This document shows, in pieces, positions 25,223-33,583 of a DNA stretch of 64,000 nt. The notes under the pieces are model-generated. The model saw only the letters and a program-made list of their open reading frames with translations. It was not told where the DNA came from and did no database searches. Each line of letters begins with the position of its first letter. The stretch's first letter is position 1. The position numbers and the translations under genes were made by a program. The stretch is taken from NCBI GenBank assembly GCA_036504235.1, contig DASXVN010000027.1, forward strand, positions 1 to 64,000, given 5' to 3'. The DNA comes from Zipacnadum sp036504235. GTDB lineage: Bacteria > Armatimonadota > Zipacnadia > Zipacnadales > Zipacnadaceae.

Positions 25223-26476
25223 ATGAACTTCGACATTGCCGATGCTGAACTCGCTGCTGCCGGGAAACACCGTATCTTGTGGGCCGACCGCGAGATGCCG
25301 GTGCTGTCTCTGATCCGGGAGCGCTTTGCCGCCGAGTTGCCGCTGGCCGGGCACCGGGTGGCCTGCTGCCTGCACGTGACCAGTGAGACCGCCAACCTGA
25401 TGCGCACGCTGAAAGCCGGCGGCGCCGAGGTTATCCTGTGCGCGTCCAACCCGCTGAGCACCCAGGACGAGACCGCCGCCTCGCTGGTGGTGGACTTTGA
25501 TATCCCGGTCTTCGCCGTGCACGGCGAAGATAAGGATAGCTACTACCGCCACATCAACGCGGCGCTGGACCTGCAGCCGACCATCACCATTGACGACGGG
25601 GCCGACCTGGTCTCGACCGTGCATTCGGCGCGCAGTGAGCTGATCCCGGGCATCAAGGCGGGGATGGAGGAGACCACGACGGGCGTCATTCGCCTGCGGG
25701 CGATGGCCGCCGCCGGCGCGCTGCTGCACCCCATGATCGCGGTCAACGACGCCTACACCAAGCACCTGTTTGACAACTACTACGGCACCGGACAGTCCAC
25801 CATGGACGGGATCCTGCGGGCCACCAACATTCTGCTGGCGGGGCGCACGGTGGTCGTGTGCGGCTACGGGAACTGCGGCCGGGGCGTGGCCCTGCGCGCG
25901 CGGGGCATGGGCGCCCACGTGATCGTGGTGGAGGTCAACTCGCTGCGGGCCCTGCAGGCCGCGATGGACGGCTACCAGGTTATGCCGCTGCTCGAGGCGG
26001 CTGCGCTGGGCGAGGTCTTCGTCACCGTGACCGGTGACATCGCCGTGATTGACGCGCCGCATTTCGAGGTCATGCGCGACGGCGCGATCCTGTGCAACTC
26101 CGGCCATTTCGACGTGGAAATCAACCTCAAGGGCCTGCGGCAGATCACCACCGAAGTGAAGCACACACGGCCCAGCGTGGAGGAGTACCAGCTCCGCGAC
26201 GGCCGCCGGCTGTACGTCCTGGGCGAGGGGCGACTGGTGAACCTGGCCGCCGCCGAGGGCCATCCCGCTTCGGTCATGGACATGAGCTTCGCCAACCAGG
26301 CGCTGTGCACCGAGTACGTCGCGAAGGCGGAGTGCCTCCCCGCCGGCGTGATGAAGGTGCCCGACGAGATTGACGAGCAGGTCTCGACGCTCAAGCTGCA
26401 GGCGATGGGCGTGGAGATAGACACCCTCACCCCGCAGCAGCGCGAGTACCTGGCCTCCTGGGAGATGGGGACCTAG
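25223..26476 (+). CDS. ahcY: S-adenosylhomocysteine hydrolase
   Basis: A 417-residue cytoplasmic enzyme that reversibly splits S-adenosylhomocysteine to adenosine and homocysteine, removing the product inhibitor of methyltransferases. Family motifs include CLHVTSETANLMRTLKAGGA, VNDAYTKHLFDNYYGTGQST and the NAD-binding GYGNCGRGVA. It lacks the insert and the C-terminal KPDHYRY tail of the human-type enzyme and ends LTPQQREYLASWEMGT, resembling the shorter Thermotoga/archaeal type. The ATG at 25223 follows AGGAG at an unusually long 12 bases. A terminator follows the gene. Confidence 0.96.
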   Translation: MNFDIADAELAAAGKHRILWADREMPVLSLIRERFAAELPLAGHRVACCLHVTSETANLMRTLKAGGAEVILCASNPLSTQDETAASLVVDFDIPVFAVHGEDKDSYYRHINAALDLQPTITIDDGADLVSTVHSARSELIPGIKAGMEETTTGVIRLRAMAAAGALLHPMIAVNDAYTKHLFDNYYGTGQSTMDGILRATNILLAGRTVVVCGYGNCGRGVALRARGMGAHVIVVEVNSLRALQAAMDGYQVMPLLEAAALGEVFVTVTGDIAVIDAPHFEVMRDGAILCNSGHFDVEINLKGLRQITTEVKHTRPSVEEYQLRDGRRLYVLGEGRLVNLAAAEGHPASVMDMSFANQALCTEYVAKAECLPAGVMKVPDEIDEQVSTLKLQAMGVEIDTLTPQQREYLASWEMGT

Positions 26477-26498
26477 GCGATACCCGTAAGACGTTCTC

Positions 26499-26533
26499 GC
26501 GCCCGGCCTGCACTGAGGCCGGGCGCTTTCGTT
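26499..26533 (+). terminator. Terminator of ahcY
   Basis: Perfect 11-base arms GCGCCCGGCCT (26499-26509) and AGGCCGGGCGC (26516-26526), followed by TTTCGTTT. Confidence 0.85.
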
Positions 26534-26574
26534 TGCGGGCAGGATTGCGGGGGAGGGGCAGGGAAGCAAGCGGT

Positions 26575-27609
26575 ATGAGGACAGGCGCGACCTGGCTACT
26601 AGCAGCGGCGGCGCTGGCGCTGAGCGTGGCCACCGGGGCGGCCGACCCGGCGGCCCCGGCTCCGGGGGCGAGCATCATCCAGCCGCCCTCCCTGCGCACG
26701 CCCCGGCCCGCGGCCCCGCCGGAGACCCCGGCCGCGCCCGCTCCGCCGACGGTCGTGACTCCGGCGGCTCCGGGCGCCGCCCCGCCGGCGATGCTCCCGC
26801 CGGCCACCGATCTGCCCGCGCCGGTACCGGCCCCGGTTCCCGAGGGACCGACGGTACCCACGGCGCGGCTGAGCTTTGCCGTGCTGGGCGGCTGTCGCCC
26901 CGGGGCGGCCGCCGGCTGCTCGCCGGTGCTGCAGCGCCTCGCCACGGAACTGGGCGAGAGCCCGGTAGAGATGGTGCTGGGGACCGGCGATTACGTGGAA
27001 GGCTCGTCCAACCAGGCCACGCTGCGCAACCAGTACCAGTGGTTCTTCTACGCCCTGCAGCCGCTGCAGAACCAGCGGACGATCCCGTTGGCCCTGGCTC
27101 CCGGGGCGCACGAGATCGGGGGCAGCAGCCTCAGCGGCAACCTCTTTACCGAGTACACGGGCGGCCTGTATTACTCCTTCGACCGCGGCGCGGCGCACTT
27201 CATCGTCCTGGATACGGAGGTCCCCGGCCAGGAGCAGCGGATCATGGGCGACCAGTGGTGGTGGCTGGTGCGCGACCTCTACCAGGCGCTGGCCGCCAAG
27301 TACCTTTTCGTGGTGCTGAACCGGCCGCTCTTCCCGGTGGCGGCGGGGCGCGGGGAAAGCCTGGACCGCTACCCGCCCTACCGCGACGCCCTGCATAAGC
27401 TATTCACCGACTACCGGGTGTCGGCGGTCTTCGCGGGCAGCGAGGCGCTGTACAACTGCGAGACGCGCGACGGGGTGAAGTACTTCATCACCGGCGCGGC
27501 GGGCGGGGTGCTGGACCAGACCTACCCGGCCGGCAGCTTCCATCATTACCTATATGTGACCTGCGACGACCAGGGGTACCTGGTGCAGGTCAAGGCGGTG
27601 GGGGGGTAG
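26575..27609 (+). CDS. Exported calcineurin-like metallophosphoesterase, degenerate active site
   Basis: A 344-residue protein with a signal peptide (MRTGATWLLAAAALALSVAT), a Pro/Ala-rich linker to about residue 98, and a metallophosphoesterase fold. Expected motifs can be placed, but several have lost metal ligands: the first D-x-H is GGCRPG (about 106), GD survives in LGTGDYVEG (about 137), GNHE is GAHE (about 177), and the final GHxH is GSEALY (about 287). VKYFITGAAGG after it is normal for the family. Hydrolase activity is therefore doubtful. The ATG at 26575 is preferred over a TTG at 26533. Confidence 0.7.
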   Translation: MRTGATWLLAAAALALSVATGAADPAAPAPGASIIQPPSLRTPRPAAPPETPAAPAPPTVVTPAAPGAAPPAMLPPATDLPAPVPAPVPEGPTVPTARLSFAVLGGCRPGAAAGCSPVLQRLATELGESPVEMVLGTGDYVEGSSNQATLRNQYQWFFYALQPLQNQRTIPLALAPGAHEIGGSSLSGNLFTEYTGGLYYSFDRGAAHFIVLDTEVPGQEQRIMGDQWWWLVRDLYQALAAKYLFVVLNRPLFPVAAGRGESLDRYPPYRDALHKLFTDYRVSAVFAGSEALYNCETRDGVKYFITGAAGGVLDQTYPAGSFHHYLYVTCDDQGYLVQVKAVGG

Positions 27610-27619
27610 GGGGACGGCC

Positions 27620-27774
27620 GGCCCACCCCGCCCTCGGCTGACCTCGGGCACCCCTCCCAAAATGGGAGGGGCTTCTCGGAGGCTCCGCGCCAAGTCCTCG
27701 CCTCCGTCTTCCGCCCCTAAAGCCCCTCCCGCATCGGGAGGGGTGCCCGAGGTCAGCCGAGGGCGGGGTGGGCC
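27620..27774. repeat. Family B repeat, complete copy with 39-bp perfect terminal inverted repeats
   Basis: 27620-27658 and 27736-27774 are exact reverse complements over 39 bases, beginning GGCCCACCCCGCCCTCGGCT. Each arm ends in a local hairpin of the CCCCTCCC...GGGAGGGG type. There is no coding capacity. It lies between the metallophosphoesterase and the mutarotase-like gene. Confidence 0.9.
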
Positions 27775-27820
27775 AGGGGGCAAGGCCGTCGCTGCGAACA
27801 CATCTCAGGAGGTACCAGTT

Positions 27821-28759
27821 TTGGACTATCCGCAGGCAATCTTGACGAACGACACGACCACCTTGACCGTACTCCTTCCCGGGGCGGGCGGGTACTATCG
27901 CGGGTCGCGGTTTGACTGGTCCGGGCATGTCTGGCAGGCGGAGGTCGCCGGGCATACCTGGTTTGCCCCCTTCCGCGTGCCGCATGACCCGGAGGCTAAC
28001 GACGGGGCCATGGGGCCCGCCGAGGAGTTCGGCATGGGGATCGCCGGGCTGCCCGGGCCGCTGGGCTATGAGGAGGCGATCGTCGGCGACACGTTCCTGA
28101 AAGTCGGCGTCGGCGTACTGGAGCGCGATACAGACGGCGAGTACAGCTTCGGGCGCAACTACCCGATTCGCCGGCCGGGACCGTGGGAGACCAAGGCGTG
28201 CCCCGACGCGGTCGAGTGCCGACAGGCCGTGACCCTGGGCGAGTGGGGTTACGCTTACGTCAAGCGGATTGAGCTGCTGGCGTCGGGGGCGGGCTTCACC
28301 GTACGCCACGAGCTGCGCAACACCGGCGCGCGGGCCTGGAGCCAGGGGCACTATAGCCACAACTTCTTCCTGCTCGACCACCAGCCGGTGGGGCCGGATT
28401 ACGAGCTGAGCTTCCCCTTCGCGGTGCAGGCGCAGCGGGACGTGAGCGGGCGGCTGACCCTTGGCGAGGGGAGCTTGCGCTTCGACCGCCCCGTGCCCGC
28501 GGCGGAAGCCGTGTTCACCGAACTGGCCGGCTACGAACCCACTGCGGCCCATAACGGCGTGACCATCGCGAACCGCGCGACGGGTACCGCGGTGGAGATT
28601 TCCGGGGACCTGCCGGTGCAGCGGTACCACTTCTTCGCCACCGACCGGACCGTCTGCCCGGAGCCGTTCGTACTGATCACCCTGGCCCCCGGCGAGACGC
28701 AGGAGTGGATTAACCGCTACGTTTTGACCGTGGGGACCGGATTGCCGCAAGCTTCGTAA
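27821..28759 (+). CDS. Galactose-mutarotase-like (aldose 1-epimerase fold) protein
   Basis: A 312-residue, apparently cytoplasmic beta-sandwich protein. LDYPQAILTNDTTTLTVLLP at the start, a middle section with FTVRHELRNTGARAWSQGHY, SHNFFLLD, and a C-terminus with PFVLITLAPGETQEWINRYV resemble the galactose-mutarotase-like superfamily, where the HYSHNFF histidines could be functional. Sugar binding or epimerisation is inferred, not certain. AGGAGG sits 8 bases before a TTG at 27821, which is the start chosen; the longer frame from 27662 runs through a repeat. Confidence 0.65.
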   Translation: MDYPQAILTNDTTTLTVLLPGAGGYYRGSRFDWSGHVWQAEVAGHTWFAPFRVPHDPEANDGAMGPAEEFGMGIAGLPGPLGYEEAIVGDTFLKVGVGVLERDTDGEYSFGRNYPIRRPGPWETKACPDAVECRQAVTLGEWGYAYVKRIELLASGAGFTVRHELRNTGARAWSQGHYSHNFFLLDHQPVGPDYELSFPFAVQAQRDVSGRLTLGEGSLRFDRPVPAAEAVFTELAGYEPTAAHNGVTIANRATGTAVEISGDLPVQRYHFFATDRTVCPEPFVLITLAPGETQEWINRYVLTVGTGLPQAS

Positions 28760-28782
28760 TCTGCCCTGATAGGAGCGCAGCC

Positions 28783-29310
28783 ATGTCGGCGTCTCGCAAG
28801 AACCCCAAGGTCGTTTTAGCGTTCAGGGTAGTCAGGGTGGCTCTTCTGCTCGCCCTGAGTGTGGTAGCGCTTTGTTGGGGGGCGCTGAAGGGGCTTCACG
28901 ACTTCGGGCTGCCACCCTTCGATTGGCCCACCCATCTCAATGCGGCTGAAATGAGCCAGCGCTTCGGAGTCGCCGCGCCGCTTCCTGGCGAGCTGGCGGG
29001 GGCGAACTATCATCCCGCTGGCATGGGCAGCTCTTCGATTGCTAAGCTGCGCATGCCCGTTTCCGAGTTGAAGCCCTGGCTGGCCAAGTCAGGTCTGGCG
29101 CCGAAGGCCGACCAGAAGGTACTGGAATGGCGTTGGCTTCCGATCCGAAAGCCGCCGAAGTGGTGGAATCCGCCCATGCCGCGACACTATCTTGGTCAGG
29201 TGCGCGCCAGTACTTCTGTGGACTACATTACCGATCGCACTCTCAAGGTGCTGATCGATCTGGATGAACCCGGCACAGCGGTCATCTACATGCAGGTCTG
29301 GCATCCTTAA
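28783..29310 (+). CDS. Hypothetical membrane-anchored protein
   Basis: A 175-residue protein with one N-terminal hydrophobic segment (about 17-37) after basic residues, then an extracytoplasmic domain rich in Trp and Pro (LEWRWLPIRKPPKWWNPPMP). No family is recognised. ATAGGAGCG precedes the ATG. Base composition is visibly less GC-rich than in its neighbours, which may indicate a recent arrival. It lies between the mutarotase-like and hydrolase genes on the same strand. Confidence 0.6.
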   Translation: MSASRKNPKVVLAFRVVRVALLLALSVVALCWGALKGLHDFGLPPFDWPTHLNAAEMSQRFGVAAPLPGELAGANYHPAGMGSSSIAKLRMPVSELKPWLAKSGLAPKADQKVLEWRWLPIRKPPKWWNPPMPRHYLGQVRASTSVDYITDRTLKVLIDLDEPGTAVIYMQVWHP

Positions 29311-29358
29311 CCTGCCAAGTCGACCGTTTGGACACTGCTTCCAGAACAGGAGACGAGT

Positions 29359-30450
29359 ATGTCTGATCTACCCACCGGCCCGGCCGGAGACTTGTATGAG
29401 GAAGAACTGACCGCGTCTCTGCCGCACCGCGAGGCGCAGTGGCAAGAGCTGGAGGCTTACACCGAGCGCGTGGTGGCGGAGGGCGCGGCGCGGGAGGTCT
29501 ACCCGGCGGACTTCTCCAGTGAGGCGGCGTACCTGCGGACTATCGAGCCGCTGCGGGAGCTGCTGCGGGAGCGGATCGGCTACCCGCCGCCGGGGCTGGG
29601 CGCGGCCGGGGAGGCGCGGCTGGAGTTGGTCGGCGAGGACCGGCTGGCACGGTACTACCGGGCCTGGATTCCCCTGGCGACGGCGGCCGGGGAGCTGCAT
29701 GTGTATGGGCTGTACCTGGTGCCGCAGGGGCTGACCGGGCCGGCGCCGCTGGTCCTGGCCCAGCACGGCGGGGGCGGGACGCCGGAGGCCACGATCTTCG
29801 CGGGCGGCGCGAACTATAAGGATATGACGCGCGGGGCGGCGGCCCGGGGCTATGTGGTCTTCGCGCCGGGGCTGCTGTTCAACCCCTTTAGCGACCTGGA
29901 GGTGGAGTCCCTGCTTCCCGCGGACGCGCGGCGCCGGCTGGATCAGCGCCTGCGGCTGGTGGGGACCAGCCTCACGGCGCTGGAGGTGGCCAAGCTGAGC
30001 CGGGCGCTGGACGCGCTGCTGGTGCGGCCTGAGGTGGACGCGGAGCGGGTGGCGATGGTGGGGCTGTCCTACGGGGGCTACTACACCCTGTACGCGACGG
30101 CGCTGGAGCCGCGGATTCGGGTGGCGGTGTCCTCGTGCTACTTCAACGATCAGGCACAGCGGATGGCGGCGGAATTCCCGCAGAACTGGAGCGACATGCG
30201 CTTTGCGGGCACGGTCAGCGAGCTCGCCGACCCGGAGCTGGCGGCGCTGATCTGCCCCCGCCCGCTGCAGGTGCAAGTCGGCGAGGAGGACACCCTGTTC
30301 AACATAGACGCGGCCCGCCAGGCGGCCCAGCGAGCGGGCGAATACTACCAGCGCCTAGGCGCCGAGGAGCGCTGGGACTTCCAAGCCTGCGCCGGCGGCC
30401 ACGAGTGGTTTGGGGAGGAAGCCTGGGGGTTTTTGGAGAGGTGGCTGTGA
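29359..30450 (+). CDS. Alpha/beta hydrolase (dienelactone hydrolase/acetylxylan esterase-like)
   Basis: A 363-residue protein with an N-terminal helical extension of about 90 residues and an alpha/beta-hydrolase core. LVLAQHGGGGTPEA forms the oxyanion region, GLSYGGYYT contains the nucleophile Ser at about 237, EEDTLFN supplies the Asp at about 310 and GGHEW the His at about 347, so a complete triad is visible. It lacks a signal peptide. Ester substrates such as acetylated sugars are plausible given the neighbouring glycosidases. AGGAGAC precedes the ATG. It converges on the next gene. Confidence 0.8.
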   Translation: MSDLPTGPAGDLYEEELTASLPHREAQWQELEAYTERVVAEGAAREVYPADFSSEAAYLRTIEPLRELLRERIGYPPPGLGAAGEARLELVGEDRLARYYRAWIPLATAAGELHVYGLYLVPQGLTGPAPLVLAQHGGGGTPEATIFAGGANYKDMTRGAAARGYVVFAPGLLFNPFSDLEVESLLPADARRRLDQRLRLVGTSLTALEVAKLSRALDALLVRPEVDAERVAMVGLSYGGYYTLYATALEPRIRVAVSSCYFNDQAQRMAAEFPQNWSDMRFAGTVSELADPELAALICPRPLQVQVGEEDTLFNIDAARQAAQRAGEYYQRLGAEERWDFQACAGGHEWFGEEAWGFLERWL

Positions 30451-30470
30451 GGAGGCGGCGCTAGGAATCT

Positions 30471-31010
30471 CTAGGGCCGTTCACTATCTTCTTGCGCCCG
30501 TAGGGCGGCCTGGTAGTCGGTAACGCTCAGGAAGGGCCATGCGCCCTCGTCCCCGGCAGTCGCCAGGTCCCGCTGGAAGCGGCGTTTGTGCACGCCCCAA
30601 AAGACCCAGCCCAAGGCCAGACCCGCGTAGGGAATCCAGACCAGGGGCGAAGCTGAGGCCACAAAGGAGCCGAGCACCACGAGAACAGTGGCGCAGCCCA
30701 TACCCATGGCCAGGCCATTGTAGAAATCCGGCCGCGGCCACGGGTATTCGAGGTTCGACGCCAGAAACACCAGGCAGCGACTCCCCAGGCGGTACACGTC
30801 CTCGTTGGGGTGCGCGACTTGCGGAAGGAACAGGCTCGTCTTGCCCACCACCGCCGCCACGCCCGGGTCTCGCCTGCCCTGGAGCAGTAGCCCCTTGACC
30901 TCTAGGTTCCAGGCCATCATCCCAGGGTCATCCCGCTCGCGGGGGACCTGTCCGGCGCGCGTCCGGCGGATCGCCTCGGCCACCTTGTCTCTCGCCTTGC
31001 GATCGATCAT
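30471..31010 (-). CDS. Hypothetical membrane protein (2 TM)
   Basis: A 179-residue protein. The N-terminal 90 residues are soluble, with a HEAT-like or helical look (VGKTSLFLPQVAHPNEDVYR). Two hydrophobic segments follow at about 101-118 and 121-138, then a basic cytoplasmic tail. I do not recognise a family. It starts 37 bases downstream of the broken epimerase-like gene on the same strand and could share its transcript. Confidence 0.5.
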   Translation of the reverse strand: MIDRKARDKVAEAIRRTRAGQVPRERDDPGMMAWNLEVKGLLLQGRRDPGVAAVVGKTSLFLPQVAHPNEDVYRLGSRCLVFLASNLEYPWPRPDFYNGLAMGMGCATVLVVLGSFVASASPLVWIPYAGLALGWVFWGVHKRRFQRDLATAGDEGAWPFLSVTDYQAALRAQEDSERP

Positions 31011-31047
31011 GGCTTGACCTCTCCCTCCGTCCGCCTCTGCGCTGCCC

Positions 31048-31964
31048 CTACCGATAGTGCCGCTTGACTTCGGACATGTATCTCGTGCCTAGCCAGGTGC
31101 GGTTTTGCTCCAGCCACTCGCTTAGTTTGGTGGTTCCGAGGGGGGGCTGGGGGGAGATTAGGAGGTTTTGGCGGAGGCCGGTTACCTCCTGGGGGGTCAG
31201 GATTACGTCGCCGAGGGCGCGGCCCATTAGGGCGGTGGCCAGGAGCACCAGCCTGGGAGGTAGGTGGAACACCGGCTTCCGGAGGCCCAGCGTGCGCTGC
31301 ATTAGAGCCAATAGCTCGTTGAAAGTGTACGTCTCCGGGCCTACTGCGTCCTGCACGAGGGGGGCGCGCCGGTCTCGCCGGCCGTCGCCATCATCTCCAC
31401 CAGGTCCCCCACGTAGATCGGCTGCATCCGGTACTCCCCGTCCCCCGGGGTGGCGAAGAGGGGCAGGTGGCGGAGCATCCAGGCGATGTTGTTGAGGAGG
31501 ATGCCGTGGTCGCCGAAGATCACGGTGGGCCGGACGATCGCGTACTCCAGTCCTGACTCGATCAGCCCCTGCTCGACGCGCGCCTTGCCGGAGTAGTAGG
31601 GCAGGGGCGAGTCGAGCGAGGGGTTGGCGATGGACACGTGCACCACGCGCCGCACGCCCGCCTCGCGCGCGGCCTCCCAGAGCAGCAGGCTGTTCTCGAC
31701 CGCTTGCGGGAAGGTCAGCTTGCCGTGCGGGAAGCGAATCCAGTAGGTGTTGTACAGCACCTCGACCCCGCGCAAGCTCTCCACCAGCGCCGCCGGGTCG
31801 TCCCAGGCAAAGGGCCGCACCTCCACGCGCTCGCCCCAGGGATTAGGCCGGTCCCCATGCTCAGTCAGCGTGCGCACCCGCAACCCGCGGGCGAGCAGCA
31901 GTTCGGTGAGATGCCGCCCGGTGAAGCCAAAAGCGCCGGTGACGAGGCGAAGCGGCTCGTTCAT
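31048..31964 (-). pseudogene. NAD(P)-binding NmrA/NDUFA9-like epimerase, frameshifted
   Basis: The N-terminal part runs from the ATG at 31964 with LVTGAFGFTGRHLTELLLAR (Rossmann TGxxGxxG) through PYYSGKARVEQGL (YxxxK), VRPTVIFG and QPIYVGDLVEMM. The frame then stops after GETGAPPSCRTQ. The expected continuation LVQDAVGPETYTFNELL is in another frame and runs to 31048. Adding one base to the six-C run at 31359-31364 would join them as GAPPLVQDAVG. It is either a pseudogene or a homopolymer sequencing error. The ATG overlaps the stop of the upstream GH71-like gene by 4 bases. Whole, it would be about 305 residues. Confidence 0.8.
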
Positions 31965-33547
31965 GGTTTGACCTCCCCCATCGTCCCCACCATGCACAGG
32001 TCCTGCCACCGGGCCTCCCCGGCGAGGTCGGTGCGGCTTACTACCGTTCCTGCTACCTGGCCAGCGCGGACTACGGCCGCGCGGGGGCGGCCAGGGGGGG
32101 CCGTGGTCGCTACCGTTACCGTGCGCCAGGCGGTGCTCCGCGGGTAGGATTCGGCGCCGCGGTTGTAGGCCTCGCGGAGGGGGCCCGCCTCCTTCCGCTC
32201 GCTGGGGACGTAGACCAGCCACTCGTGCCAGCCGGCCGGGGCGGCGATCTCCCAAGCCGTCTCGCCGATCCGCAGGCGCACCTGCGCCGGCGTCTGGAGC
32301 AGCGTCACTACGTTGAGGTAGTCACTGGTGGGGCACAGGTGCCACTGGTCATTGTGCGCGAGGATCGTGCCGGGGGGGAGTTGCGCGTGGACCAGTTGGC
32401 GGTGGTGGAAGAGGTAGACCTTCTCCGCCGCGATAGGGGGCGGGGCGCCGGTGCGGTACCAGTCCGAGTAGTAGCGGGTTAGCTCCATCAGCGTCTGGCC
32501 GCGGTAGTTGGTCTCGGTGAGGGCGTGGTCCTCCGAGAAGTCGTTCCAGGTCTGCACGACCGCCCAGGGCGTACCCAGGCTGATCGCGCGGCGCCACTGC
32601 TCGCTCAGGCGGGTGATGCCCAGGTCCTCCGCCGTGTCGGCGTAGCCGGGGCGGTTGGGGCCAGTGCCGAAGTAGCTGGAGTTGACCGGCCAGCAGATCT
32701 GCTGGCCGTACTTTGCCGCGGCGTCCACCACGGTCTGATTCTGCGGGTCGCCCCAGCCCATCGCCGCGTCCCACTGGTAGAAGGCATCGGCGTTCGCGCC
32801 CCAGCCGCCCTCCAGATCGCTGAGCTCCCAGGTGGCGTCCAGAATCCGGTAGAAGCCCGCCGGCCCACCCCAGGGGTCGAAGAAATGTCGAGCGATCTCC
32901 CAGTCGGTGTAGGGCGTGCCCTTCGCCTGAGCCACCGCCCGCCCGTAACCGAGCGCGTTGCCGAAGCTGATCACGTACTTGCCCTGGTACTTGAGGAAGG
33001 CGTTGGGGTACGCGTCCAGCAGGGCCTTGACGTGCTCGCCGAACAGCACCATCTTCTCCGGCGTGTCGCCCGCCTCGCAGCCCCACAGGTCGGGGATCAG
33101 CTTGACTCGGTGCGTGGCGGCCGCCTGTGCGGCGAGGTGCATGGGCGCGGCGAACTGACTGTTGGGGAGGTGCTTTTGGTTGATGAGCAGGCCCAGCGCG
33201 TCCAGGCCCGACGCCTCCGCCAGGTCCAGGTCCGTGCGCACCGCGGCGAGGCCGGTATGGGCCAGCGGCGCGAGTCGGGCGCTCCACCACAGCCGGTAGG
33301 CCAGGCGCCGGCCGCCGCCGAGGTCCCCGCCGTAGTAGGCCCGGACCGCCTCGCTTTCCTGCCCCGGCCAGGTGGCGAAATCCTCCACCCCCGTACGGTC
33401 CGGAGCGCCCGCCGGCATCCCGCCCAGGATGAAGCAGTGCATGTAATGCGCCCAGACGACGCGGGGCGGAGCGGGGTCTGCCGCGGTGGCGGCTCCGGCC
33501 AGCGCGACTCCCGCCAGCATTAGGCCAAGCTTGGCCACCTGATTCAT
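31961..33547 (-). CDS. Glycoside hydrolase family 71-like protein, copy 1
   Basis: A 528-residue exported protein with a signal peptide (KLGLMLAGVALAGAATAA). The catalytic-type barrel starts VVWAHYMHCFILGG and contains GLDALGLLINQKHLP, LIPDLWG, FDPWGGPAGFYRI and QTWNDFSEDHALTETNYRGQ, which resemble GH71 alpha-1,3-glucanases. The last 150 residues make a separate beta-rich domain (VYLFHHRQLVHAQ, VRLRIGETAWEI). Alpha-1,3-glucan or a related polysaccharide is the likely substrate. It is a close paralogue of the gene upstream and is translationally coupled to the epimerase-like gene. The ATG at 33547 is preferred over a GTG at 33559. Confidence 0.7.
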   Translation of the reverse strand: MNQVAKLGLMLAGVALAGAATAADPAPPRVVWAHYMHCFILGGMPAGAPDRTGVEDFATWPGQESEAVRAYYGGDLGGGRRLAYRLWWSARLAPLAHTGLAAVRTDLDLAEASGLDALGLLINQKHLPNSQFAAPMHLAAQAAATHRVKLIPDLWGCEAGDTPEKMVLFGEHVKALLDAYPNAFLKYQGKYVISFGNALGYGRAVAQAKGTPYTDWEIARHFFDPWGGPAGFYRILDATWELSDLEGGWGANADAFYQWDAAMGWGDPQNQTVVDAAAKYGQQICWPVNSSYFGTGPNRPGYADTAEDLGITRLSEQWRRAISLGTPWAVVQTWNDFSEDHALTETNYRGQTLMELTRYYSDWYRTGAPPPIAAEKVYLFHHRQLVHAQLPPGTILAHNDQWHLCPTSDYLNVVTLLQTPAQVRLRIGETAWEIAAPAGWHEWLVYVPSERKEAGPLREAYNRGAESYPRSTAWRTVTVATTAPPGRPRAAVVRAGQVAGTVVSRTDLAGEARWQDLCMVGTMGEVKP

Positions 33548-33583
33548 GGGGTGACTCACTCCTGATTTCCTCGCGGCGATTGG

